Shown here piece by piece: positions 14,347 through 20,378 of a stretch of DNA of 28,365 nt. This DNA comes from an uncultured Collinsella sp. (GTDB taxonomy: Bacteria; Actinomycetota; Coriobacteriia; Coriobacteriales; Coriobacteriaceae), in assembly GCA_900550825.1 (NCBI GenBank), contig URTZ01000004.1:1-28365 (forward strand). The letters run 5' to 3'. The notes under the pieces are model-generated. The model was not told where the DNA came from and searched no databases. It was given only the letters and a program-made list of their open reading frames with translations. The position numbers and the translations under genes are program-made. Within the stretch, counting starts at the first letter, position 1. Every line of letters begins with the position of its first letter.

Positions 14347-15612
14347 ATGGAAAATGCAAAGTTAAAGAGCAGCAAGGTTTACGCATGGGTTCTCGTAATC
14401 GCGCTCGGCCTTATGTCTGCCGGCACGACCGGATCCTATAGCGTCATCGCGGGCTCCTTCGTCGCACCCGTGTGCGAGGAGTTCGGGTTTGACTATTCCA
14501 TCTTCTCGTATTACTTCACCGCAACGCTCATTGGTCTTGCGGCAGCTCTTCCGTTTGTCGGAAAACTCATTCCCAAGGTCGTTGGCAAGGTTTGGCTCCC
14601 CGTTGTCGAGCTTATTTTGCTTGCTGCCGGCGCAGGCATGGCCTTCTACACCGAAGTCTGGATGTTCATCGCCGCTGGCGCCCTGATTGGCGTTTGCTTC
14701 GCCTTCACCACCGGCGTCGCCATGTCCGACGTTATTGACCAGTGGTTCAAAAAATCTGGTGGCCTGGCAATCGGTCTCGCTTGGGCAGTGAACTCGATTT
14801 ACATGCTCATCATGAGCCCCGTCATCACCTCTGTCATCGAGGCCGCTGGCTGGAGGACTGGCTATCTGGTGCTCGCTGGCGTCTCCGCCGTGCTCATTCT
14901 CCCCGCTTCCGTCCTGATTATTCGCTATAAGCCTCAGGACAAGGGCATGCTGCCCTATGGCTACGTCGAGGGCGAGACGGTCACCGAGACCGAGGAGACG
15001 ACCGAGGATAGCACGCGTGGCGTTAGCTATGCGCGCGCCATTAAGTCGCCTGCCTTCTTCTTCTGCATCGGCTTCCTCTGTCTCGTTCAGCTCACTTGCT
15101 GCATGAACCAGCTCTTCCCGACGTATGCTTCCGAGGTTGGTTTTAGCCCCATGGTGGGCGGCTTCATGGTATCCGCTGCATCGCTCTTCGATCTGTTCCT
15201 CAATCCGATCGTCGGCACCACTTGCGATAGGTTCGGCAGCACGAAGGCCATTCTGGGCTGGCTCGCTGTCTCCATCCTCTCCTTTGTCATGCTCATGATG
15301 AGCAGCGGCAACTCGACGCTCAGCATCCTCGCAGCAGGCGTGAACGACGTAATGTACGTCATCGCTGGCACTGCCCTGACTGTTTTGGTTATGGATGTCT
15401 TTGGCTCCCGCGATTTCGGTCGCATCTTCGCGCTGATCTGCTCCGTGGGCTATATCGTCGGCGCCTTTGGCATGCCCGTTATGATGAAGGTCTATGAGCT
15501 TGTCGGCTCCTTCCAGGGCGTCTTCATCTTCTGCATCGCATGTAACGTTATTATCGGCCTGTTCTTGCTGCTGGCAAAAAAGACTGGTAAGAACCTCTCC
15601 TGGGACGAATAG
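14347..15612 (+). CDS. MFS transporter, OFA/monocarboxylate-like (paralogue 2)
   Basis: The 421-residue protein has about twelve transmembrane segments. It is paralogous throughout to the transporter at 9688-10968, sharing for example GLMSAGTTG, AFYTEVWMF, the DVIDQWF loop, LTCCMNQLFPTYASEVGF and FGMPVMMKVY. AGGAG overlaps the stop of the carbamoyltransferase gene and lies 8 nt before the ATG, so it is the third gene of the operon. In known agmatine deiminase operons the exchanger is an APC-family agmatine/putrescine antiporter; finding an MFS protein here is unusual and leaves the cargo open. Import of the guanidino substrate, export of the product, or their exchange are all possible. A terminator follows 50 bp after the stop. 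Confidence 0.88.
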   Translation: MENAKLKSSKVYAWVLVIALGLMSAGTTGSYSVIAGSFVAPVCEEFGFDYSIFSYYFTATLIGLAAALPFVGKLIPKVVGKVWLPVVELILLAAGAGMAFYTEVWMFIAAGALIGVCFAFTTGVAMSDVIDQWFKKSGGLAIGLAWAVNSIYMLIMSPVITSVIEAAGWRTGYLVLAGVSAVLILPASVLIIRYKPQDKGMLPYGYVEGETVTETEETTEDSTRGVSYARAIKSPAFFFCIGFLCLVQLTCCMNQLFPTYASEVGFSPMVGGFMVSAASLFDLFLNPIVGTTCDRFGSTKAILGWLAVSILSFVMLMMSSGNSTLSILAAGVNDVMYVIAGTALTVLVMDVFGSRDFGRIFALICSVGYIVGAFGMPVMMKVYELVGSFQGVFIFCIACNVIIGLFLLLAKKTGKNLSWDE

Positions 15613-15662
15613 TTCGATTCGTCTTAGACATACGCTGTAGGGCTTAACCTGCAGCCGCTTTG

Positions 15663-15691
15663 GGGCATCGACTAACATCGGTGCCCTTTTT
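15663..15691 (+). terminator. Intrinsic terminator of the deiminase operon
   Basis: GGGCATCGA (15663-15671) and TCGGTGCCC (15678-15686) pair with one G-T, around a 6-nt loop, followed by TTTTT. Confidence 0.85.
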
Positions 15692-15696
15692 CATCG

Positions 15697-15729
15697 AATG
15701 TGACAAAGGAGCAGCCACTTTGTCACATT
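15697..15729. repeat. Interspersed inverted repeat, GACAAAGGGAC type (copy b)
   Basis: AATGTGACAAAG (15697-15708) and CTTTGTCACATT (15718-15729) are perfect 12-bp arms. The centre differs from copy a, but the arms are the same. Both copies are followed by a ...GAG...GGTCTAAT... sequence, suggesting a larger composite unit. Confidence 0.75.
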
Positions 15730-15744
15730 GAGTGGCATGTAAAT

Positions 15745-15926
15745 CGAGGTCTAATACTTTTCCGAGAAGTGAACGGCCATACTTGGACCTCCGAAGCATC
15801 GACATTTTTGACGTCAAACCCGCAGGATTTGGCTGGCAAAACCGCAGGAAATTGCATCTCGAAAGTGCCGATGCTTCGGGGGCCCGTTTTCACTCGTTCA
15901 CTTCTCGGGAAAAGTATTAGACCTCG
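15745..15926. repeat. 182-bp inverted-repeat element with nested stems (MITE-like or structured RNA)
   Basis: The outer arms occupy 15745-15775 and 15895-15926 and are complementary along 31 positions with one extra C in the right arm; each contains GGTCTAATACTTTTC or its complement. Nested inside, CCGAAGCATCG (15791-15801) pairs perfectly with CGATGCTTCGG (15869-15879). The loop holds the palindrome TTGACGTCAA and two CCGCAGGA copies. Short open frames on both strands are products of the repeat and look non-coding. The architecture fits a miniature inverted-repeat element or a stable folded RNA; no transposase or known RNA family is recognised. Confidence 0.65.
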
Positions 15927-16008
15927 TTGTATGGGGTGCGGCTGGAGGGTGGTCATCGTTCAGTAGCTACCTCTTCCTTGTGAATCGCCTGAAGCGCAAG
16001 GCATAATG

Positions 16009-16042
16009 CATGTGACAAAGGGACGGCCCCTTTGTTGTGTTG
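16009..16042. repeat. Interspersed inverted repeat, GACAAAGGGAC type (copy c)
   Basis: CATGTGACAAAGGGAC leads into GGCCCCTTTGTTGTGTTG; the arms pair imperfectly. It ends about 18 bp before the tRNA-dihydrouridine synthase start, so it sits in that gene's leader. It is the most degenerate of the three long copies. Confidence 0.65.
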
Positions 16043-16059
16043 ATATGAGAGAAGAGTAG

Positions 16060-17013
16060 ATGATCCTTTCGCTGGCCCCCATGGAGGGGATTACCGGGCA
16101 TGTGTTCCGTCGCGTGCATGCGGAGTGCTTCGGTGCGCTCGATTGCTATTACACGCCGTTTTTGCCGCCGCCGCGGGTGGGAAACCGCTTTGGCGGCAAG
16201 GCGTTTAAGGAGATCGATCCTGCCAATAACCAGGGGCTCAACGTGGTGCCTCAGCTGATGTCCAAGAACGCGGACGAGTTTGTGTGGGCGGCACAGGTGC
16301 TCGCCGACATGGGCTACCGCGAGGTCAATCTCAACCTGGGTTGCCCTTCGGGAACGGTTGTCGCCAAGGGCAAGGGCTCGGGTTTCTTGCGCAATCTCGA
16401 CGAGCTCGAGGCGTTCTTAAGCGATGCGTGCGAGCGGTCGCCGTTGCCGGTGTCGGTAAAGACCAGGCTGGGGCTGGAGAATGACGACGAATACGAGCGC
16501 GTGCTCGATCTGTATTGCCGCATGCCGTTGGCAGAGCTCATTGTGCATCCGCGCGTGCAAAAGGACCGCTATACGGGTTCGCCGCGCAAAGAGTTTTATG
16601 GCGAGACGCTGGAGCGTGCGCCGTTCCCCGTGGCCTATAACGGTGACATTTTTGATCTTGAGGATATGGACGCGCTGGTGGAGGCCTATCCCGGCACGCG
16701 CCATGTGATGTTGGGGCGTGGCCTGCTCGCGAACCCCGCTCTGGCTCGCATGGTCAAGGGCGGCCCTGCTGCAACGGCTGCTGAGCTGCAGCGCTTCCAC
16801 GACACGCTGTTTGCGGCATATGCAGAAGAGATTGGCGGCAATGCGGTCTTCCGCATGAAGGAGTGGTGGTTCTACGCCAAGTGCGCTTTCGCTGATCCCG
16901 CTACCGTCCACAAGATCGTACGCAAGACCAAAAAGGTCGACGAATACCGCGCTGCCGTCGAGCGCGTCTTTCGCGAACAGCCGCTTGCACCCATAGCTCG
17001 CTTCCACGGCTAA
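16060..17013 (+). CDS. tRNA-dihydrouridine synthase
   Basis: The 317-residue flavoprotein folds as a TIM barrel with the Dus signature. It starts with LAPMEGITGHVFRR and has NLNLGCPSG, where Cys95 is the catalytic acid, then KTRLG, IVHPR, YNGDIF and LGRGLLANPAL, the FMN-phosphate binding end. It reduces uridine to dihydrouridine in tRNA D-loops using NAD(P)H. The opening and length resemble the DusC-like branch, but the exact tRNA position cannot be read from the sequence. The ribosome site is weak (GAGAAGAG), directly after repeat copy c. The gene appears monocistronic and converges on the small ribbon-helix-helix gene. Confidence 0.92.
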   Translation: MILSLAPMEGITGHVFRRVHAECFGALDCYYTPFLPPPRVGNRFGGKAFKEIDPANNQGLNVVPQLMSKNADEFVWAAQVLADMGYREVNLNLGCPSGTVVAKGKGSGFLRNLDELEAFLSDACERSPLPVSVKTRLGLENDDEYERVLDLYCRMPLAELIVHPRVQKDRYTGSPRKEFYGETLERAPFPVAYNGDIFDLEDMDALVEAYPGTRHVMLGRGLLANPALARMVKGGPAATAAELQRFHDTLFAAYAEEIGGNAVFRMKEWWFYAKCAFADPATVHKIVRKTKKVDEYRAAVERVFREQPLAPIARFHG

Positions 17014-17083
17014 CTAGTCATCGGGAGCGTTCTTTAACGACTGGTCATTTAAGGACGTCCCCAACGACTATGTAGCAAAAAGC

Positions 17084-17138
17084 TGTACACCAGCATCCAA
17101 AGATGTCGAAAAATGTCGACTATGGATGCTGGTGTACA
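17084..17138 (-). repeat. Compound hairpin repeat, copy 1 (probable terminator for the minus-strand gene)
   Basis: GTACACCAGCATCC (17085-17098) and GGATGCTGGTGTAC (17124-17137) are perfect 14-bp arms. A second stem, GTCGA/TCGAC, sits inside around AAAATG. Read on the minus strand the stem is followed by AGCTTTTTGC, and it begins 27 bp after the stop of the gene at 17165-17431. It can therefore end that transcript. A second copy lies exactly 1080 bp away. Confidence 0.75.
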
Positions 17139-17164
17139 TGTTTGGGTCCGACGGGGGAGCGGGC

Positions 17165-17431
17165 CTAGGCAATCAGTGCATCAAGTATAATGAGCTCTCT
17201 GAGCCGCTCCGTGCGTGTTTGCCCATGGCGTTTGGCTTTTTCGTCAAACGCCTCAAGAATCGATTCGCCCACACGTGCTGATATAACGACGCTCGGCTCA
17301 TCGGAGATTGGTGGCCTTCCCAACTTGATGGTGCGACCTTTCGGCCACTCATCTTTTTCGTAGGCTTCCGCGGCTTTCTTCAACTCTCCGGGAGCAAACC
17401 CCATCATCTTTTCGAGCTGCTTAGCATCCAT
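17165..17431 (-). CDS. Small ribbon-helix-helix (CopG/RelB-like) protein, orphan antitoxin-like
   Basis: The 88-residue protein has a basic middle (KGRTIKLGRPP) and a C-terminal ribbon-helix-helix. The beta strand is SVVISARVG, followed by helix ILEAFDEKAKRHG, the turn QTRTERLRELI and a hydrophobic end. These are features of CopG/MetJ-fold antitoxins and small repressors. The ATG at 17431 is preferred because AGGAGG lies 5 nt before it; an upstream ATG at 17506 would lie within the promoter palindrome. No toxin-like gene is adjacent on either side, so it is an orphan or a stand-alone regulator. A palindrome overlapping its promoter suggests autoregulation. The compound hairpin follows its stop. 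Confidence 0.75.
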   Translation of the reverse strand: MDAKQLEKMMGFAPGELKKAAEAYEKDEWPKGRTIKLGRPPISDEPSVVISARVGESILEAFDEKAKRHGQTRTERLRELIILDALIA

Positions 17432-17481
17432 GGCGCCTCCTATCGATCGACATAATGTCGAGCGCCGGTTCTCGGATTCTC

Positions 17482-17514
17482 TTTTTGTATACAATTTTGT
17501 AGACAAAAATACAA
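17482..17514 (-). promoter_or_regulatory. Promoter and overlapping palindromic operator of the ribbon-helix-helix gene
   Basis: On the minus strand, TTGTAT (complement of 17509-17514) and TATACA (complement of 17486-17491) are 17 bp apart. The same bases form a palindrome: TTTTTGTATACA (17482-17493) and TGTAGACAAAAA (17498-17509) match at 11 of 12 positions around ATTT. Small RHH proteins commonly bind such promoter palindromes. Confidence 0.65.
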
Positions 17515-17707
17515 GCAGTTCATCGGGCTAATTAGCTTGTTTTGACCCGCCTGTTCGATAGGAAATGAGCATTGACGGCTTCGATACTCCTTTGCTTTTC
17601 AGCTTGGAATTTGGATGCTCATTGAACTTCCGGAGGGGAGCCCTTTATTAAGCTATCGAGATTCTGGGCAGGAGCTCTCACTGGTCTTCGGTAATGGGGC
17701 CAGCTTA

Positions 17708-17732
17708 ATTCGCGACACAGTGTGTCGCGAAT
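17708..17732. repeat. Perfect 12-bp palindrome with one central base
   Basis: ATTCGCGACACA (17708-17719) and TGTGTCGCGAAT (17721-17732) flank a single G. It lies in an AT-richer region with no convincing gene (17515-18160). It could be a protein-binding site, a recombination site or the tip of a degraded element. A weaker AATGAGCAT/ATGCTCATT pair is at 17564-17572 and 17615-17623. Confidence 0.6.
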
Positions 17733-17834
17733 GGGAGTAGTCGTTAGGTGTCCTTCAATGGCTACTCATATAAGAACGTCCAAGTGTCGGATTTTGTCAT
17801 TTAGTGTCGTTCTCAGCGACTATTCTGGAGGGTC

Positions 17835-18064
17835 GTGGTCAAAAAAAGGCAAATATGAGTACTGTTGCCATTATGGTTGCATTTATTTTGCTATAAATTG
17901 TAGCTCCTGATGAGATTTGTTCCCATTAAAAGCTACTTTTATTGAACATATGAGGAGAAATAACGTCGTCTGCGGACGAGTGGAACGTTGAATAGTTCCT
18001 GAAGTGATCAAAATCGCTGCTACTAAACAGGTAGCAGTACTCATATTTGCCCTTTTTTGACCAC
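17835..18064. repeat. 230-bp region bounded by 35-bp near-perfect inverted repeats
   Basis: The arms at 17835-17869 and 18030-18064 match at 32 of 35 positions when one is reversed. Each begins GTGGTCAAAAAA and contains GCAAATATGAGTACTG. The enclosed 160 bp is AT-rich without a credible reading frame. CTGCTAC (18017-18023) and GTAGCAG (18031-18037) make a small hairpin at the inner edge of the right arm. Homologous frames in both arms (WSKKGKYEYC) simply reflect the duplication. The structure suggests a MITE-like element or two inverted insertions of a short mobile repeat. Confidence 0.65.
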
Positions 18065-18163
18065 AGCCCTCTCGGAAACCTTTCCAGAGGCGTCAAACAG
18101 CCATAATCCAAAGGTCGCCTCAAACAATTAGCCGGCTAAGAGCGTCCGTGACTACCCAAAAGC

Positions 18164-18218
18164 TGTACGCCAGCATCCAAAGATGTCGAAAAATGTCGAC
18201 TTTGGATACTGGCGTACA
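18164..18218 (-). repeat. Compound hairpin repeat, copy 2 (probable terminator for the glutaredoxin gene)
   Basis: GTACGCCAGCATCC (18165-18178) and GGATACTGGCGTAC (18204-18217) form the outer stem with one mismatch, and the inner GTCGA/TCGAC stem is identical to copy 1. Compared with copy 1, an A-T pair became G-C on both arms, which keeps pairing. The hairpin begins 45 bp after the glutaredoxin stop and, on the minus strand, runs into AGCTTTTGGG. The upstream flank (AAG-CGTCC-GACTA) is also shared with copy 1. Confidence 0.75.
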
Positions 18219-18262
18219 TGTTCGGCCGTATGGGTTGGGGTGGGCCGGTTGCAATGCGCGTG

Positions 18263-18508
18263 CTAGAGCAGGTTCTTCTGCACCCACGCGATGATGTCGC
18301 TCGACTCGTAGAGTGGTTTGCCGTCGATGAACAGGCAGGGAACCTGGCGTTTTCCGCCGACGGCGATGAGTGTCTGCTCGGCTTCGGTATCGGTCGTGAT
18401 ATTGCGCTCGGGAATGGTCACACCGTTATCGGCCAAAAAGCGCTTGACTTTTATGCAATACGGGCAGCCGGTCATAACGTAGAGCGCGAGCTCGTGATCA
18501 GTAGCCAT
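18263..18508 (-). CDS. Glutaredoxin
   Basis: The 81-residue thioredoxin-fold protein has the dithiol active site GCPYC (Cys15 and Cys18), the cis-Pro region QVPCLFIDG and an ending that forms the last helix (ESSDIIAWVQKNL). It reduces disulfides or glutathionylated proteins in the cytoplasm, using glutathione or another low-molecular thiol. The ATG at 18508 has GGAG 4 nt upstream; the frame extends 13 codons further to 18547 with poorer support. It lies downstream of, and in line with, the XRE-type regulator, about 50 bp apart, so the two may be co-transcribed. Confidence 0.88.
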   Translation of the reverse strand: MATDHELALYVMTGCPYCIKVKRFLADNGVTIPERNITTDTEAEQTLIAVGGKRQVPCLFIDGKPLYESSDIIAWVQKNLL

Positions 18509-18559
18509 AGGTCTCCAATCGGTTGAGGTTTCGATTGAAATACCCAAAGCTGCCGCGGT

Positions 18560-19387
18560 CTATGCGCGGACCAGTGACGACTCGATGGCTTGGACCAGAA
18601 ACGCCGTGGCTCCGGTGCCGCAGGGCTTGTCGTAGTAGTCAACAAAGCGCTGGTCGGCAAGATAACCATTGGCGAGGCCAAGGTATGCTTCGTCTTGGGG
18701 TTCGCGTCCCCAGTTGAGGCCAATCCAGCGACGATGCATCGCGACAAGCTTGCGAGCCTCGCTTCCATCCGCATCGCCGTCGCCCATGGCAATCGAGAGC
18801 TGGCCCAGAATAGCGCGTTCAAGTTCCTTCATGTCGTTCCATGCCTCGGGGTCCATGTCCAGCAGCGCTTCGTTTGCTGCATCGATAGCCTCATCGCCAT
18901 AGCGCGCACGCGCCTCGGCGCCGTAGCGCTCTTCGTTTTCCTGCACGGAGCGCCAGCGCTCCAGTTGCGGCAGGACGGCGCCCATGAGCGAGACGGCTTC
19001 GTCGAGCGACATGCCGGTGTTTTGCGCCAGCCGTGGGGCACAGTCCTCGATCATTGCCTCCATCGTGGTGTCGTAGGTGTACTGGCCGTGGTCGTAGCAC
19101 CACTTGCAATAATGATCGGTCGCGGCGCCCGTGGCATCGGTGCCGCAGTCGCCGGGCGTGAGTATCATGCCGCAGCTCTGGCAATAGTGCTCGAGCATTT
19201 CGAGCAGGTGGGGCAGCGGCTCGCCGGTTACGGCGGCAATGAGCTTCATCATGTCGATGCCCGGGGTGACCTCGCCGCGTTCCCAGCGGCTCACGGCTTG
19301 GCGTGTGACGAAGAGCTTGACGGCGAGCTGCTCCTGAGTAAGGTGATGGGCGCGACGGATGGCAATGAGCTTTTCTGCAAAGGCCAT
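18560..19387 (-). CDS. XRE helix-turn-helix / zinc-ribbon / TipAS-like fusion regulator
   Basis: The 275-residue protein has three parts. Residues 1-60 form an XRE/Cro helix-turn-helix (LTQEQLAVKLFVTRQAVSRW). Residues about 67-105 form a zinc ribbon with CQSCGM (Cys69, Cys72), Cys81 and CKWC (Cys94, Cys97). The rest resembles the TipAS drug-binding domain, seen best in HRRWIGLNWG, YLGLANGYLADQRFVDYYD and GATAFLVQAIE. TipAS normally sits on MerR-type regulators and traps thiopeptide antibiotics; here it is joined to an XRE DNA-binding domain. A ligand- or thiol-responsive repressor is a reasonable guess. The ATG at 19387 has AAAGGAG 5 nt upstream. It is divergent from TrmO. Confidence 0.82.
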   Translation of the reverse strand: MAFAEKLIAIRRAHHLTQEQLAVKLFVTRQAVSRWERGEVTPGIDMMKLIAAVTGEPLPHLLEMLEHYCQSCGMILTPGDCGTDATGAATDHYCKWCYDHGQYTYDTTMEAMIEDCAPRLAQNTGMSLDEAVSLMGAVLPQLERWRSVQENEERYGAEARARYGDEAIDAANEALLDMDPEAWNDMKELERAILGQLSIAMGDGDADGSEARKLVAMHRRWIGLNWGREPQDEAYLGLANGYLADQRFVDYYDKPCGTGATAFLVQAIESSLVRA

Positions 19388-19515
19388 AACGGCTCCTTTC
19401 TGCTGGTTGATGGCTTAAGCATACGCGGCGGCAGGCGCCTTTCCAAGCAACCGTTGGTTGCACGACGGGAGACCGCGGCGAAGAATTGCGCGCAACGCCC
19501 CACACCTCCATGCCG

Positions 19516-19528
19516 TACAATGACCGGC
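19516..19528 (+). promoter_or_regulatory. Possible -10 element for a leaderless trmO transcript
   Basis: TACAAT (19516-19521) stands 7 nt before the ATG at 19529, the distance expected if transcription starts at the start codon itself. No Shine-Dalgarno sequence is present. No good -35 is seen at 17 bp; TTGCGC at 19486 is too far. Confidence 0.35.
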
Positions 19529-20266
19529 ATGGAACCTATCGCACACATACATACCGACCTGCCGCAGAAGTTCGGCATTCCGCGCAACAGCTTTTTGGCG
19601 CCTCATCTGCAGGGACGCATCGTTTTTGAGCCGGAATTTGCCTCCAGCGCAGCAGTTGAGGGTCTGGACTCCTTCTCTCACCTATGGCTGCTCTGGCGCT
19701 TCGAAAACGGCACGCCCGGCGGCACAGCTAAGGACATAGCTGCCGATGCCAAGACGCAGGACAGGTCTGGCACCAATGCCAAGTGGTCGAAAACCGTACG
19801 CCCGCCGCGCCTGGGTGGAGCCGAACGTGTGGGCGTGTTTGCCACACGCAGTCCGTTTCGCCCTAATCCTATCGGTCTCACCTGCGTTAAGCTCGACCGC
19901 GTGGAGCTTACCGACGACGGCCCCATCATCCATGTGCTGGGGGCCGATCTGCGCGACGGCACGCCCATCTACGACATTAAGCCCTACATTCCGTTTGCGG
20001 ACTGCCACCCGGATGCAACGGGCGGCTGGATTGAGGGTGCTCCGTGGCAAGAGCTCGATGTTGAGTTTCCACAAGCGCTGCAGGATATGGTCCCGCCCGC
20101 AAAGCTCCCCGGCTTGGTCGAGGTCCTTTGCCAAGATCCGCGCCGCTCGGGCAGCAAGCACGAGCCAAACCGCGTTTACCACTTAGCTTATGCTGGGCTC
20201 GACATATCTTTTACGGTCGATAAAACCCAGCTAACCGTAGTCGCCGTCAACGACGCGCAAGACTAA
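19529..20266 (+). CDS. trmO: tRNA (N6-threonylcarbamoyladenosine37-N6)-methyltransferase TrmO / TsaA family
   Basis: The 245-residue protein shows the TsaA beta-barrel signature. An N-terminal IAHIHTDLPQKFGIPR and FSHLWLLWRF are followed by VFATRSPFRPNPIGLT, the SAM-binding and dimer motif, and then DGTPIYDIKPYIPFAD. TrmO uses S-adenosylmethionine to methylate t6A37 in threonine tRNAs. A C-terminal segment of about 75 residues completes the larger E. coli-like form. The ATG at 19529 begins the family's usual N-terminus; an ATG three codons earlier is possible. The frame stays open far upstream on this strand, but that extension lies antisense to the XRE-type gene and is not coding. It appears to be a single gene. 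Confidence 0.9.
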   Translation: MEPIAHIHTDLPQKFGIPRNSFLAPHLQGRIVFEPEFASSAAVEGLDSFSHLWLLWRFENGTPGGTAKDIAADAKTQDRSGTNAKWSKTVRPPRLGGAERVGVFATRSPFRPNPIGLTCVKLDRVELTDDGPIIHVLGADLRDGTPIYDIKPYIPFADCHPDATGGWIEGAPWQELDVEFPQALQDMVPPAKLPGLVEVLCQDPRRSGSKHEPNRVYHLAYAGLDISFTVDKTQLTVVAVNDAQD

Positions 20267-20378
20267 CCAGTCATTCGTCTGAACCCGTCAAATTAAGCGC
20301 CAAACCCCATGTCAAAATCGCCCATGCTGGTGGACAATAACGCCTACCAAAATAGTCCGCTTTGCATGGGAGCTCAGC

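Noticed and set aside
15700..15966. Short frames on both strands across the 182-bp inverted-repeat element
   Set aside because: They arise from the repeat arms and lack starts with ribosome sites; the element looks non-coding.
9511..16042. GACAAAGGGAC repeats as a CRISPR array
   Set aside because: The copies are few, widely and irregularly spaced, and are inverted repeats at gene edges rather than direct repeats with uniform spacers.
17722..18123. Two short frames, one per strand, both containing WSKKGKYEYC
   Set aside because: The shared peptide is the translation of the 35-bp inverted repeat read from each arm; neither frame has a ribosome site or family resemblance.
17432..18160. Search for a toxin gene partner of the ribbon-helix-helix protein
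   Set aside because: No frame with a credible start, length or RelE/ParE/HicA-like motif was found on either strand.
18590..19528. Long open frame upstream of and in frame with trmO
   Set aside because: It lies antisense to the XRE / zinc-ribbon / TipAS-like gene, whose domains are clear; the TrmO family begins near residue MEPIAHIHTD. The extension is a shadow of G+C-rich codon use.
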